Notes under the pieces: model-generated | What the model was told of the DNA's origin: nothing | The model's input: the letters and a program-made list of their open reading frames with translations, nothing else | The model's database searches: none | Position numbers and translations under genes: made by a program | Part shown: positions 8,441 through 16,874 of the stretch, piece after piece | Layout: the number at the start of each line of letters is the position of its first letter | Position numbering within the stretch: the first letter of the stretch is position 1 | NCBI GenBank assembly: GCA_019314375.1 | Contig: JAFCZJ010000016.1 | Span: 1-47,783 of the forward strand | Direction: 5' to 3' | Origin: Deltaproteobacteria bacterium | Lineage (GTDB): Bacteria; Myxococcota; B64-G9 | DNA: 47,783 nt

Positions 8441-8940
8441 TGGCACATTCCAAGCCGCTCATTTTGGGTCTGGGCAACCCTATTTTGACTGACGATCGTG
8501 TCGGCCTGGAGGTTGCTCGGGCCTTGCACGAACGCCTGCCTTCCGGCACGGCCGAGTTCGTTGAGGCCTATCTCGGCGGGGTGGAACTTCTGAATATTCT
8601 TGAGGGTTGGGAGCGGGTGGTGATCATCGATGCGGTGGAGCCGGGTCGGCAGGAACCTGGGGAATTGAAGGAAATTCCCTTGGAGGACCTGGCCAGCAAG
8701 TATACCCCCATCACCCCCCACAACGCCGGTTTGGTCCACTGTCTGGGCATGGGAAGAGCTTGTGGCATGGAAATGCCTGAAGATCTTGTTGTTTTTACGA
8801 TTGGCGTCCAGGAATCCTTTGTTTTTTCCGAATGCTGCACGGAAGAGGTGGCCAAATCCATTCCGGGTAATGTGGAGCAGATCCATGAGCGACTTTTCGG
8901 CCCGGAAGGAAGATGGCGATTGCCCCTTGACAGGGACTAG
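8440..8940 (+). CDS. Hydrogenase maturation endopeptidase (HyaD/HycI family)
   Basis: The 166-residue protein opens LILGLGNPILTDDRVGLEVARAL, the family motif. E (VEAYLGG) and the conserved VIIDAVEPG segment follow, and TPHNAGL gives the histidine near residue 90 used to sense nickel. These proteases cleave the C-terminal peptide of the [NiFe] large subunit after Ni insertion. The ATG at 8440 overlaps the mvhA stop and is preferred over the TTG one codon earlier. It is the last gene before a hairpin at 8969. The accessory hyp genes needed for the cofactor are not in the window. Confidence 0.93.
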   Translation: MAHSKPLILGLGNPILTDDRVGLEVARALHERLPSGTAEFVEAYLGGVELLNILEGWERVVIIDAVEPGRQEPGELKEIPLEDLASKYTPITPHNAGLVHCLGMGRACGMEMPEDLVVFTIGVQESFVFSECCTEEVAKSIPGNVEQIHERLFGPEGRWRLPLDRD

Positions 8941-8968
8941 GCAAATCCTAATAATAGGGAACTTTTTT

Positions 8969-8997
8969 CCGGCTCCCCTGTAGGGAGGCCGGTTTTG
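8969..8997 (+). terminator. Hairpin between the hydrogenase operon and rpsU
   Basis: CCGGCTCCC pairs with GGGAGGCCGG (one bulged G) across a CTGTA loop, followed by TTTT. It ends 25 bp before the rpsU start codon. It could terminate hydrogenase transcription or attenuate the rpsU operon. The T run is short, so efficiency is uncertain. Confidence 0.55.
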
Positions 8998-9021
8998 GGT
9001 ACCCATTCGGAGGTTTTTTTT

Positions 9022-9216
9022 ATGCCTGAAGTGAAGGTTCGTGAAGGGGAGTCGTTTGAGAGTGCTCTCAAGCGATTCAAGAAGCAGTGTGAAAAAGCGG
9101 GCATCTTGTCCGAAATCCGCAAGCGTGAGCATTACGAAAAGCCCAGCGTTCGCAAGAAGAAGAAAGCGCTAGCGGCCAAGAAACGCATGCTTAAGAAAAT
9201 ACGCAAGAGACACTGA
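9022..9216 (+). CDS. rpsU: Ribosomal protein bS21
   Basis: The 64-residue basic protein [19 protein letters not shown] with [29 protein letters not shown] is unmistakable S21, a small-subunit protein helping 16S rRNA base-pair with mRNA leaders. The ATG at 9022 follows CGGAGG at 9008-9013 and an eight-T spacer. It heads the conserved rpsU-dnaG-rpoD macromolecular synthesis operon, followed by the primase after a gap of about 120 bp. Confidence 0.97.
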   Translation: MPEVKVREGESFESALKRFKKQCEKAGILSEIRKREHYEKPSVRKKKKALAAKKRMLKKIRKRH

Positions 9217-9340
9217 GTCCTTCGTTCTTCATCCAACGAGTACAGCCACCTGGATTGTTGCGCGAGATGAGTTGAGCCCGTCGCGCTTTGCGCGGGACGT
9301 GGCCTTGCGGGCTGAAGATGGCCCTGGACCGGAGGACGCC

Positions 9341-11125
9341 GTGACTTCTCGAGATGACGCGGTCGAAGCGGTTCGATCGCGGACCGACATCGTTGCGTTG
9401 ATCGGGCGCTACCTCAAGCTCAAGAAAGTGGGGAGCAGGTACGTGGGCTTGTGTCCTTTTCATGGTGAGAAGACACCCTCTTTTTCGGTGAATCCGCAAA
9501 AAGGTTTCTTTCATTGCTTCGGCTGCAAGGCATCCGGGGATGCTTTTTCTTTCGTTATGCGCATGGATGGCAAAACGTTTCCCGAGGCATTGGAGAGTCT
9601 GGCCTTGACCGCTGGAGTGGAGTTGCCCGACCGGCAGCGTACCGACCCCAAGAAGAGAGAACACAAGCAGCGCTTGTTGGAATTACTGGAGGTGGCCGCC
9701 AAGTTTTATGAGGAGCGCTTATGGCATCCGCAGGCGGGGCAGGCGGCTCGGGATTATTTGGCGCAACGTGGCATCTCGTCGGATTTGGCTCGGCGCTATC
9801 GACTGGGGCTGGCGCCGCCCGGTTGGCAAAACCTTTGTGACCATTTGCGCGTCCAAAAGCGAGAAGAAGACGATAGCCTGGAGGTGGGTCTGGCCGTGAG
9901 AGGCAACCGGGGCCCCTATGACCTTTTTCGTAACCGACTTATCTTCTCCATCATTGCCCTTGATGGAAAAGTGCGTGGTTTTGGTGGTCGCAAGTTGGAT
10001 CCGGAAGAACCAGGCGGCAAGTATATCAATTCGTCGCAAGGGCCGGTTTATGACAAAAGCGAGATCCTTTTTGGGCTGGATCAGGCCCGCATGGAGATCC
10101 AGCAAACCGGGCGAGCTGTGCTTGTGGAGGGCTACATCGACGTATTGTCGACGGTTGGGGCTGGGCTCCAGGGCGTGGTGGCCTCGAGTGGCACGGCTTT
10201 GACCGAGGGGCATGGGAAGCTTTTGCGGCGTTTCACCGACAGGGTCGTGACTTTGTTCGATGGAGACGAAGCTGGGAGAAAAGCCAGCTTCCGATCCGCC
10301 GAACTGCTTCTGTCGATGGACATCTCCCCGTACACGGTGTTGCTACCGGTAGGTCAGGATCCTGATGATTTCGCCAGGCAGCATGGTGGTCAGGCTCTGA
10401 TTGAATTGATAGATGGAGCGAAGTCGAGCATTGAAGTGCTGGGCGATGGACTGTTGGCTCAGGCAGGCGATAATGTGGAGGCGCGAACCCGTGCCGTGCA
10501 CAGCTTGTTGCCCCTGCTTAGGGCCTGTCATGATCCGATCCGCCTGTCCGGGTATGTCCGGTGGTGTGCAGAGCGTTTTGGTGTGGACGAGGTGGCTTTG
10601 CGTCAAGGCATGCGCGCCGGCAGAGCGCCTGCCCCTGCCAGGGTTGAAACCCCGGTGAAGTTAGATCGGAGCGAGGCCCGGGATTGGACGGATGATGAGT
10701 TGCACTGCGTGACTCTCTTGATTCAGTTCGCGAAGCTCATCAAGCAGGCGGCGGACAGTGGAGTGGTCGGCAGTTTTCGGGAAACAGGTTTGAAATCCTT
10801 GCTCGAGGCCCTGGTGCAAGAAGGAGCAGCGACTCCTTCTGTCCTGGTGGCCGGGTGGGGCGATGGTGCCATCAAGGAGGCCCTATCAGCCAGGTTGGTT
10901 TTGGACGCTGACTTGCCTGCGGAGCGCGCAGCGGATGACCTTGAAGGTTGCATCCGAAAGATCAAGGCTCGCAGATTGCAAGAAAGAAAAAAAGGCTTGC
11001 AGGATAAGATTACGCAGGCCGCCAGGACTGGTCAGGATGAAGAACGGAGACGCTTGGCGGTGGTAAAGATGGATGTTGATCGTGAGCTCGTAGCGCTCGG
11101 GGTGACCGTCAAGGCACAGGTATGA
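9341..11125 (+). CDS. dnaG: DNA primase
   Basis: DnaG makes RNA primers for replication. The GTG at 9341 is chosen because GGAGG lies at 9331-9335 and the protein then begins just before the conserved [18 protein letters not shown]. The frame is open up to a TTG at 9272 but those residues look non-conserved. The CHC2 zinc finger ([22 protein letters not shown]) covers about residues 38-70. The Toprim core has [10 protein letters not shown] near 260, [10 protein letters not shown], and [10 protein letters not shown] near 306. The DPDD segment follows. The last 130 residues are the variable helicase-binding region. About 594 residues is normal length. The 3' end overlaps the rpoD start by ATGA. 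Confidence 0.96.
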   Translation: MTSRDDAVEAVRSRTDIVALIGRYLKLKKVGSRYVGLCPFHGEKTPSFSVNPQKGFFHCFGCKASGDAFSFVMRMDGKTFPEALESLALTAGVELPDRQRTDPKKREHKQRLLELLEVAAKFYEERLWHPQAGQAARDYLAQRGISSDLARRYRLGLAPPGWQNLCDHLRVQKREEDDSLEVGLAVRGNRGPYDLFRNRLIFSIIALDGKVRGFGGRKLDPEEPGGKYINSSQGPVYDKSEILFGLDQARMEIQQTGRAVLVEGYIDVLSTVGAGLQGVVASSGTALTEGHGKLLRRFTDRVVTLFDGDEAGRKASFRSAELLLSMDISPYTVLLPVGQDPDDFARQHGGQALIELIDGAKSSIEVLGDGLLAQAGDNVEARTRAVHSLLPLLRACHDPIRLSGYVRWCAERFGVDEVALRQGMRAGRAPAPARVETPVKLDRSEARDWTDDELHCVTLLIQFAKLIKQAADSGVVGSFRETGLKSLLEALVQEGAATPSVLVAGWGDGAIKEALSARLVLDADLPAERAADDLEGCIRKIKARRLQERKKGLQDKITQAARTGQDEERRRLAVVKMDVDRELVALGVTVKAQV

Positions 11126-13536
11126 ACGCGCAGGATGGAGCTGCCCAAGGGCGAGGGCTCGTGGGCGGAATTTGGCACAACATCCGCAATCGGTTGTTTG
11201 GAGAAGACAGCATGGTAGCTAAGCCGAAAAAAACGACAAAGACATCTCGCAGCAAACCGAAGACGTCCAAGGCGGTCAAAGCCAAGGCGGTTAAGGCCAA
11301 GGCGGTTAAGGCCAAGGCGGTTAAGGCCAAGGTGGTTAAGGCCAAGGCGGTTAAGACGAAGGCGGTCAAAGCCAAGGAGCTTAAGGCCAAGCCGCTTAAG
11401 GCAAAGCCGGTTACGGCAAAAGAGGCCAAAGCCAAGCCGTTCAAATCCAAAGCGGTCAAGAAAGCGCCCAGCAAAACTGGGACCCCTGCCGCCGATGCGA
11501 GTAAGCCCAAGCCCAAGGTCGTCCGTCGCTCTCGCTCAAAGGCTGCTCGTCGTATCGAGGCCAAAAGAGCCGCTGAGGCCGTACGTCGGGAGTCGGCCAA
11601 GCAGCGAACCCGGCGCAAAAAGGGAGAAGCGCCTTCGCGCAGGAAGGATAGAAAGGATACGCCCAAGGGGCGTGGGCCTGCTGCTGCCTCCAAGTCCAAA
11701 ATGCAGCGGCCTTATTCCAAGCCATTCATGCGTGTCAATGATCAGCAGCTTCTGGCGCAGGCTGAAGAGGTGCTGCCCGCTACCATGTTCGCTGAATCAG
11801 AGGACCGCAAGGGCCTCCAAAAGCTCCTCCTGAAGGGGAAGGATCAAAGCTTCCTGACCGTCCAGGACGTGAGCGAGACTTTGCCCGACTCCATGGTTGA
11901 CTCGGACGAACTCGACGACTTGGTGACTTTTCTAGGCGAGTCGGAAATTGACGTGTTGGACGACCCGCCCAGTAACAAGGTGACTCAAAGAAAGACAGCA
12001 AAAGACAAGTCGTCTCGAGATGCTTATGCCGCTGACAGCAGGGGAACCAAGACCAATGATCCGGTGCGCATGTATTTGCGCAAGATGGGGTCGGTTTCCT
12101 TGCTTACCAGAGAAGGCGAAGTGGAGATCGCCAAGCGGATCGAGGATGGTGAAAAGGAAGTCATGAGTGTGGTGTTGGAATCACCGTTGGCCATGCGAGA
12201 AATCCAGGCTTTGGCCGATCGTTTGCGCAAGGGCAAGGTGCGCATTCGGGAGGTGCTCAAGGACTTTGAAGAGGACATGAGCGAGGCCGAGGAGGTTAGG
12301 TCCACGGCTCGTGTCGTTGGACAGATCGAATTGATCAGGAAATTGAAGCAGGAAAACGGGCGCTTGGCTCTGGTGGTAAATGCTGGGCGACGGGTGAGTC
12401 AAAAGAAGCGCTCCGAGGCTGAGCTGAAATTGGAAAAGAACCGCGCCAGGATGCTCCACACCCTGGAAGAGATGCGCTTAGTCAAGCAGCAGATAGATGG
12501 CATCGTGTTGCGATTCAAGGCTCTGATTCGGCAGATGGAGAGAGCCGATGAGGACATTGCCGCTTGTGAGCGCAGGACCGGTTTGAGCCTGAAGGATTTG
12601 CGCAAGACGATTCGAGAGGTTCGCTCATCCAAGGACAGGGAGGCGCGAATCAGCCGGAAGTTGGGCATTCGTAAAGATGAGTTGCTGGAAATGGACCGCT
12701 TGATTCGTGCGGCCCACCGCAAGCGGCAGCGGGTTGAGGAAGAGGCGGGCATGCCGGTCAATCTTTTGCACGCCATCTATCACAACATTATGGATGGTGA
12801 GCAGCGTGCGGAACGAGCCAAGAGCGAATTGGTTGAGGCCAACCTTCGCCTGGTGGTTTCCATCGCTAAAAAGTACACAAACCGCGGTTTGCAGTTTCTG
12901 GATTTAATCCAGGAAGGCAATATCGGTCTAATGAAGGCGGTGGATAAGTTTGAATATCGTCGTGGGTACAAATTTTCCACTTACGCCACTTGGTGGATCC
13001 GGCAGGCGATCACCAGGGCCATTGCAGACCAGGCCCGAACCATTCGTATTCCAGTACACATGATCGAGACCATCAACAAGTTAATCCGCACCTCTCGTTA
13101 CCTGGTCCAAGAGATCGGCCGTGAGCCGACCCCTGAAGAAATCGCAGTGAAGATGGAATTGCCGCTGGAGAAAGTACGCAAGGTTTTGAAAATCGCCAAA
13201 GAGCCCATCAGCCTGGAAACGCCCATCGGCGAGGAGGAAGACAGCCACCTTGGTGATTTTATCGAAGACAAGGCGGTCACCTCACCATCTGAGGCCGTGA
13301 TGAATTTGAATCTTTCTGAGCAGACCCGGCGGGTTTTGGCTACCCTGAGCCCGCGAGAAGAAAAAGTTTTGCGCATGCGTTTTGGCATTGGGGAAAAATC
13401 CGATCACACCTTGGAGGAAGTCGGGCAAGATTTTGAGGTTACCCGGGAGCGAATTCGGCAGATCGAAGCCAAGGCGCTACGCAAGCTTCGGCACCCTTCA
13501 CGCTCCAAGCGCCTGCGGTCTTTTGTGGATGAGTAG
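11122..13536 (+). CDS. rpoD: Primary sigma factor RpoD (sigma-70) with long basic N-terminal extension
   Basis: The housekeeping sigma factor. Region 1.1-like sequence begins near residue 203 ([15 protein letters not shown]). Region 1.2 lies near 312 ([21 protein letters not shown]). After a helical non-conserved region, region 2 ([29 protein letters not shown], then [14 protein letters not shown]) lies near 571-630. Region 4.2 ([21 protein letters not shown]) ends the protein. At 804 residues it is about 190 longer than E. coli RpoD. Most of the excess is a Lys/Ala/Val repeat tail at residues 50-115. The ATG at 11122 overlaps the dnaG stop with AAGG seven bases upstream. A second ATG at 11212, with GGAGA at 11200, is an equally reasonable start and would still include the repeats. 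Confidence 0.95.
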   Translation: MNAQDGAAQGRGLVGGIWHNIRNRLFGEDSMVAKPKKTTKTSRSKPKTSKAVKAKAVKAKAVKAKAVKAKVVKAKAVKTKAVKAKELKAKPLKAKPVTAKEAKAKPFKSKAVKKAPSKTGTPAADASKPKPKVVRRSRSKAARRIEAKRAAEAVRRESAKQRTRRKKGEAPSRRKDRKDTPKGRGPAAASKSKMQRPYSKPFMRVNDQQLLAQAEEVLPATMFAESEDRKGLQKLLLKGKDQSFLTVQDVSETLPDSMVDSDELDDLVTFLGESEIDVLDDPPSNKVTQRKTAKDKSSRDAYAADSRGTKTNDPVRMYLRKMGSVSLLTREGEVEIAKRIEDGEKEVMSVVLESPLAMREIQALADRLRKGKVRIREVLKDFEEDMSEAEEVRSTARVVGQIELIRKLKQENGRLALVVNAGRRVSQKKRSEAELKLEKNRARMLHTLEEMRLVKQQIDGIVLRFKALIRQMERADEDIAACERRTGLSLKDLRKTIREVRSSKDREARISRKLGIRKDELLEMDRLIRAAHRKRQRVEEEAGMPVNLLHAIYHNIMDGEQRAERAKSELVEANLRLVVSIAKKYTNRGLQFLDLIQEGNIGLMKAVDKFEYRRGYKFSTYATWWIRQAITRAIADQARTIRIPVHMIETINKLIRTSRYLVQEIGREPTPEEIAVKMELPLEKVRKVLKIAKEPISLETPIGEEEDSHLGDFIEDKAVTSPSEAVMNLNLSEQTRRVLATLSPREEKVLRMRFGIGEKSDHTLEEVGQDFEVTRERIRQIEAKALRKLRHPSRSKRLRSFVDE
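11269..11463 (+). repeat. About 13 tandem 15-bp repeats in rpoD encoding KAVKA units
   Basis: The unit AAGGCGGTTAAGGCC is repeated in frame from 11269. Units 2-4 are identical and the later ones diverge ([25 protein letters not shown]). The product is a Lys/Ala-rich tract like histone H1-like or AlgP-type basic tails. Exact identity of adjacent units makes the length prone to slippage variation. Confidence 0.92.
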
Positions 13537-13552
13537 GGGCGCAGGCCCTATT

Positions 13553-13625
13553 GGGCCCATAGCTCAGCGGCTAGAGCCACCGGCTCATAACCGGTCGGTC
13601 CCAGGTTCGAATCCTGGTGGGCCCA
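13553..13625 (+). tRNA. tRNA with CAU anticodon, probably tRNA-Ile2 (lysidine type), possibly elongator tRNA-Met
   Basis: A complete cloverleaf is visible. The acceptor stem GGGCCCA pairs perfectly with TGGGCCC (13618-13624), the D arm is AGCTCAGCGGCTAGAGC, the anticodon stem ACCGG/CCGGT encloses loop CTCATAA, and the T arm is CCAGGTTCGAATCCTGG. The discriminator is A and CCA is not encoded. A paired first base rules out the usual initiator. C4-G69 and C5-G68 are the identity pairs that E. coli TilS uses to recognise tRNA-Ile2 over tRNA-Met, favouring Ile2. It lies 16 bp after rpoD and may be co-transcribed with it. Confidence 0.93.
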
Positions 13626-13696
13626 TTTTTTCGTGTTTTTTCGTTGACAGATTCCTTGGGCGGGGGTAGCTTTCGGCCATGTTTCGAGGCAACACG

Positions 13697-13726
13697 CCCA
13701 AACGACCCCCGGTTGGGTCGTTTGGG
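13697..13726. other. Perfect 12-bp hairpin without T tract
   Basis: CCCAAACGACCC and GGGTCGTTTGGG pair perfectly around the loop CCGGTT. No T run follows, so it is not a classical terminator. It sits between the tRNA and a strong terminator at 13753 and may be a processing or 3'-end protecting structure, or a second stop element. Confidence 0.6.
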
Positions 13727-13752
13727 AATCGACCAATCGACCGACTTGAACG

Positions 13753-13791
13753 AACGCGCCGGAACCCTTCCGGCGCGTTTTTCTTTTTTTG
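13753..13791 (+). terminator. Strong rho-independent terminator
   Basis: AACGCGCCGGAA and TTCCGGCGCGTT form a perfect 12-bp stem with a CCC loop, followed by TTTCTTTTTTTG. It closes the rpsU-dnaG-rpoD-tRNA unit, 15 bp before the ribosome site of the next gene, so the zinc-ribbon gene is probably attenuated or has a promoter beyond it. Confidence 0.92.
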
Positions 13792-13820
13792 TTTCTGGGG
13801 GTTGTAAGGAGGCCGTTCGG

Positions 13821-14558
13821 GTGAGTGCCAATGAGACCTTGAAGGCTTTGGTGGACCTGCAGAAGATTGATGTTCAGATCCTGGAACTTGAAAAGGACCG
13901 GGAGCAGATTCCTTCCCGCTTGAAAGAAATCGAGGGTATCCTCGACGAGCGTCGCGGCAGCTTGGCCGAAGAGCAAAATGCGCTGGCCGAGACCGAGATG
14001 TCTAGGCGTGTACTCGAGGGTGACCTCAAGGCGGAGAAGGAAAAGATCAGGAAGTGGGAGTCTCGGCTCAACGAAATCAAGAGCAACCGTGACTATCAGG
14101 CCCTGTCGAGGGAAACCGAAGCGGCCCGCAAGGCCAATTTGGGCATTGAAGATGAGATTCTTAAGCGAATGCAGGATATGGAGGATCTCAAGATCAGCAT
14201 CGGGCAGAAGGAAGAGGACTTAGCGGAGTTGGAGTCGAAGCTCAACGAAGAGCGGCAAGAGCTCGAGGGAAAACTCAGGGTCCTGGACGAGGGCATCGAG
14301 GGCTATCGAAACAGTCGAGATGATGCCAGATCCAAGGTTGATGACCGATGGTTCTCGCAGTACGACATGATCCGCAAGCGGCGCGATGGTGTGGCGGTGG
14401 TGGCCGTGGTGGACGAACACTGCATGGGTTGCCATATCGGCATTCCGCCGCAGTTATACAATATCGTTCTGCGCGGTGATGAGATTCAAACCTGCCCCTT
14501 CTGCCATCGCATTCTTTTCTATCAGCAGGCCTTGGACGAGTTGGACAGCGAGAATTAA
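13821..14558 (+). CDS. Coiled-coil C4-type zinc-ribbon protein (DUF164 family)
   Basis: The GTG at 13821 follows AAGGAGG at 13806-13812; an ORF extension upstream would cross the terminator and tRNA and is rejected. Residues 10-180 form a long Glu/Lys/Arg-rich antiparallel coiled coil (LEKDREQIPSRLKEIEGILDERR onward). The C-terminus is a zinc ribbon with HCMGCHIGIPP and TCPFCHRILFY, giving two CxxC pairs. This matches the widespread COG1579 family, for which a nucleic-acid-binding or adaptor role is suspected but not settled. It is 245 residues, the usual length. The stop lies 12 bp from the 3' end of the convergent RNase P RNA. Confidence 0.88.
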   Translation: MSANETLKALVDLQKIDVQILELEKDREQIPSRLKEIEGILDERRGSLAEEQNALAETEMSRRVLEGDLKAEKEKIRKWESRLNEIKSNRDYQALSRETEAARKANLGIEDEILKRMQDMEDLKISIGQKEEDLAELESKLNEERQELEGKLRVLDEGIEGYRNSRDDARSKVDDRWFSQYDMIRKRRDGVAVVAVVDEHCMGCHIGIPPQLYNIVLRGDEIQTCPFCHRILFYQQALDELDSEN

Positions 14559-14570
14559 AAAAAATCGTCG

Positions 14571-15028
14571 ATGCGGGCCGTAAGCCGGATTTTGTTCCCG
14601 AAAATCGTTGCCGACAGTCGGGCGGTGCCCATTCATCTAGAGCAGACGTTGCCGCCTGCCTCGAGCGGCTTTCTCGGGTGACGAAGACGGGTCATCTTTC
14701 CCCAAACGACTTAGCGCCTGGGGGCACCCTGTCAGACCTTGCACCAGGTGGGGTTTGCCGTGCCCGGAATGTCACCATTCCGGCGGTGCGCTCTTACCGC
14801 ACCGTTTCACCCTTGCCCCGCTTGCGCGGTGAGGAGGAAGTCACTCTGGGAGTGAGTCCTCCATACGGCGCAGACCTGCATGCAGATCGACGCCGGGCGG
14901 TTTGATTTCTGTGGCACTTTCCTTGGAGTTGCCTCCACTGGCCGTTAACCAGCACCCTGCCCTGCGGAGCCCGGACTTTCCTCCCGCGCCCGATTGCTCG
15001 GGACGCCGGCGGACACCTGGCCCGCACC
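14571..15028 (-). ncRNA. rnpB: RNase P RNA, bacterial type A
   Basis: On the minus strand the RNA starts near 15028 and ends near 14571. The two ends pair as helix P1 (TGCGGGCC with GGCCCGCA). The universally conserved GAGGAAAGTCCGGGCTCC is the complement of 14966-14983. The conserved AGATGAATGG near 14630 and the terminal AAATCCGGCTTAC (complement of about 14580-14592) are also present. RNase P RNA is the catalytic subunit that cuts tRNA 5' leaders. A run of eight T on the minus strand right after P1 (plus-strand A run 14557-14564) provides a terminator. All ORFs called across this stretch are spurious. Ends are accurate to a few bases. Confidence 0.95.
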
Positions 15029-15123
15029 GACGAAAACTATGTTTTAAAAGAACGACTTGGTTTGCGCATTTTGTACTATTTAATGGCCCCAAGGGAAGTA
15101 ATTTGAAGCGATGAAGTGAAGTC

Positions 15124-15154
15124 TTGGCTTTATTGTAGAACTTGCCATACAATA
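15124..15154 (+). promoter_or_regulatory. Promoter with a TATTGTA...TACAATA palindrome over the -10 box
   Basis: TTGGCT (15124-15129) and TACAAT (15148-15153) are separated by 18 bp and lie 35 bp before the ATG at 15189. The perfect 7-bp inverted repeat TATTGTA (15131-15137) and TACAATA (15148-15154) includes the -10 hexamer and fits an operator overlapping the promoter. It is a sequence-only prediction. Confidence 0.55.
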
Positions 15155-15188
15155 GACGGTCTGTGATACCAAACCGGGGAGGTTTGAG

Positions 15189-16511
15189 ATGTTCCGGGCC
15201 GGAAATTATTTTGTCGTTTTCTCGATGGTCGTAGCTTGGACGCTTCTGGGTGGTCTTCGCCCTGCCGAAGCCGAAATGGTGCAGCTAATGCCCAAGACCA
15301 ACCACTCGGCCTTGACCATGTCAACCGACGATAGTTTTGGTTTTCTGGTGAAGCCGCGCAGTCCGTTGGAAGTGGACATGGTGGGGCCGGGCAACCTGAC
15401 CCTGACAGTTAGACTCAACAGCAAGAAGAAGGCATCGGCTTACAGATCTAAGCTCATTGTCCGGCGAGGCCGGAAATTGGTTTGGAATGAGAAGCTGAAG
15501 CTTTTCCGTTCTCGGGTGGGCAATTACAAGGAAGAAGCTTCTCTTTTTCCCTCCATGCCCAAGGTGATCAAGCTCAAAGTGCCCGAGGGTTTGCACAAAT
15601 ACAAGATCCTCATCGTGGGTTCGCGCCGTGTGAAGATGACCGTTCGTTTCGAGTACGAGTCCAGCGCGGATCAGACTTTGGCTCAAGGGGGAGATGACTT
15701 GGCCCTGGTGCCCCTGGTCCCCTTGAGCTCTCCTGATGTGAAGCCGGTCGATCCCCTCGGTGACGACATTGCCCTGGTGCCCTTGACGCCGCCGAAGCCC
15801 GACAAGCCTGTTGTTGCGCCGAAGCCCGACAAGCCTGTTGTTGCGCCGAAGCCCGACAAGCCTGTTGTCGCACCGAAGCCGGATATCCAGCCGGACAAGC
15901 CTGTCGTGGCTGTTGTCAAAAAGCCGATCGAGGATGATGGCTCCAAGGTGATCACGACCACGGTGGAACAACCGCCTGTGGTGGAGAGCTCTTCGGCCTG
16001 GTCTGGACCTTATGTGTCTGTGGGCCTGAAGTTTGGACAGATCAGTCCGATGCAAAATATCGGTTCGACCACCTACACGGGCGCGCTTGATCTGCGCTAC
16101 ATCCTGCCTGTATTGGATGGGCATTTGTCGGTGGGTGCCGAAGTGGGATTCCATCAGTACAAGTTCACGATGAGTACACGTTCCTTGGAGACCAAGTTGA
16201 CCGTGCTGCCCATCGCCCTGCAGCTTTACTACAACATCCCCGTGGGGTTCCTGGAACTCTTCCTGGGTGTTGGTGGCGACATGTATTACACCATGGCGGA
16301 GACCGTGAACACGAATGATCCGGATTCACCCCTTGATGGCTCGTCCCTGGTTTTTGGCGGTCATGTGGCTGGTGGCCTGGAAGTCCCCATGGGTCCAGGT
16401 AATTTGTTGCTCGAAGTCCGAGGTGGATTCTCTCAAGGGGATTTAGACGCGATTAGCAAGGTTAATGTTTCCGGCCTGTCCACCACGGTTGGATATCGGT
16501 TTATTTTCTAG
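15189..16511 (+). CDS. Outer-membrane beta-barrel protein with periplasmic N-domain and PKPDKPVVA linker
   Basis: The ATG at 15189 follows GGGGAGG. A signal peptide is visible (MFRAGNYFVVFSMVVAWTLL, cleavage near AEA). Residues about 30-160 form a soluble domain of unrecognised family rich in beta-type sequence. Residues 170-260 are a Pro/Lys/Val linker with three exact nine-residue repeats. The last 170 residues look like a small OmpA/OmpW-type barrel with alternating hydrophobic strands and a terminal phenylalanine (TVGYRFIF), the outer-membrane insertion signal. The extended linker resembles TonB-type spacers and may cross the peptidoglycan. Its stop codon shares the bases CTAG with the convergent DUF192 gene stop. 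Function is unknown. Confidence 0.75.
   Translation: MFRAGNYFVVFSMVVAWTLLGGLRPAEAEMVQLMPKTNHSALTMSTDDSFGFLVKPRSPLEVDMVGPGNLTLTVRLNSKKKASAYRSKLIVRRGRKLVWNEKLKLFRSRVGNYKEEASLFPSMPKVIKLKVPEGLHKYKILIVGSRRVKMTVRFEYESSADQTLAQGGDDLALVPLVPLSSPDVKPVDPLGDDIALVPLTPPKPDKPVVAPKPDKPVVAPKPDKPVVAPKPDIQPDKPVVAVVKKPIEDDGSKVITTTVEQPPVVESSSAWSGPYVSVGLKFGQISPMQNIGSTTYTGALDLRYILPVLDGHLSVGAEVGFHQYKFTMSTRSLETKLTVLPIALQLYYNIPVGFLELFLGVGGDMYYTMAETVNTNDPDSPLDGSSLVFGGHVAGGLEVPMGPGNLLLEVRGGFSQGDLDAISKVNVSGLSTTVGYRFIF
15792..15872 (+). repeat. Three tandem 27-bp repeats in the outer-membrane protein gene
   Basis: Units 15792-15818, 15819-15845 and 15846-15872 encode PKPDKPVVA three times. The first two are identical and the third differs at silent positions. 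A degenerate fourth follows (PKPDIQPDKPVVA). Confidence 0.93.
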
Positions 16512-16852
16512 TTTACAAACTCCAAAACATCACCCACGCGGGTGCCGGTGGCCTCCAGTTTGCCGGCCGGTAGCTCAAGCACGCCGGCCGCCGAAGGCAC
16601 CAGTCTCGATAGGCGCCAGGGTTTCATCCGGTGAATGCAATGCAGAACGCGGTTCTGTTTGTCCAAGAAGACAGCGTCAAAAACAAAGCGCATGAAGAAA
16701 GAGTGAATGGACGTACATGGCGTGATGTAAAGCGCTTCGCCATCATCCAGGCCATCTCGACCCAGAAGCCCCTTCATGCGTTCGCGGGCCGATGTCGCTT
16801 TTTCGGCCTTGCCGGCCAGGGTGTTGTCTTGACTGCGGTTGCGGATGATCAA
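16508..16852 (-). CDS. DUF192 family protein
   Basis: The 114-residue protein has the DUF192 hallmarks: ARERMKGLLGRDGLDDGEALYI, then ITPCTSIHSFFMRFVFDAVFLDKQNRV and ELPAGKLEATGTRVGD. It begins with TTG at 16852, preceded by GAGAGG; the usual export signal of many family members is absent. The family is widespread, small and of unknown function, sometimes encoded with envelope or metabolic genes. It lies 22 bp after the diacylglycerol-kinase-like gene on the same strand, so the two form an operon. Its stop overlaps the convergent neighbour's stop (CTAG). Confidence 0.88.
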   Translation of the reverse strand: MIIRNRSQDNTLAGKAEKATSARERMKGLLGRDGLDDGEALYITPCTSIHSFFMRFVFDAVFLDKQNRVLHCIHRMKPWRLSRLVPSAAGVLELPAGKLEATGTRVGDVLEFVN

Positions 16853-16874
16853 GGGTTCCTCTCCCCTCCAAGAC

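Noticed and set aside
13617..13820. Upstream extension of the zinc-ribbon gene
   Set aside because: It would overlap the tRNA end and two hairpins, whereas the GTG at 13821 has an ideal ribosome site.
14678..15152. Several short ORFs on both strands
   Set aside because: They cross the highly structured RNase P RNA with its conserved motifs and have no protein-like features.
15610..15873. Minus-strand ORF with repeated ACRASAQQQ units
   Set aside because: Antisense of the PKPDKPVVA repeats in the outer-membrane protein gene.
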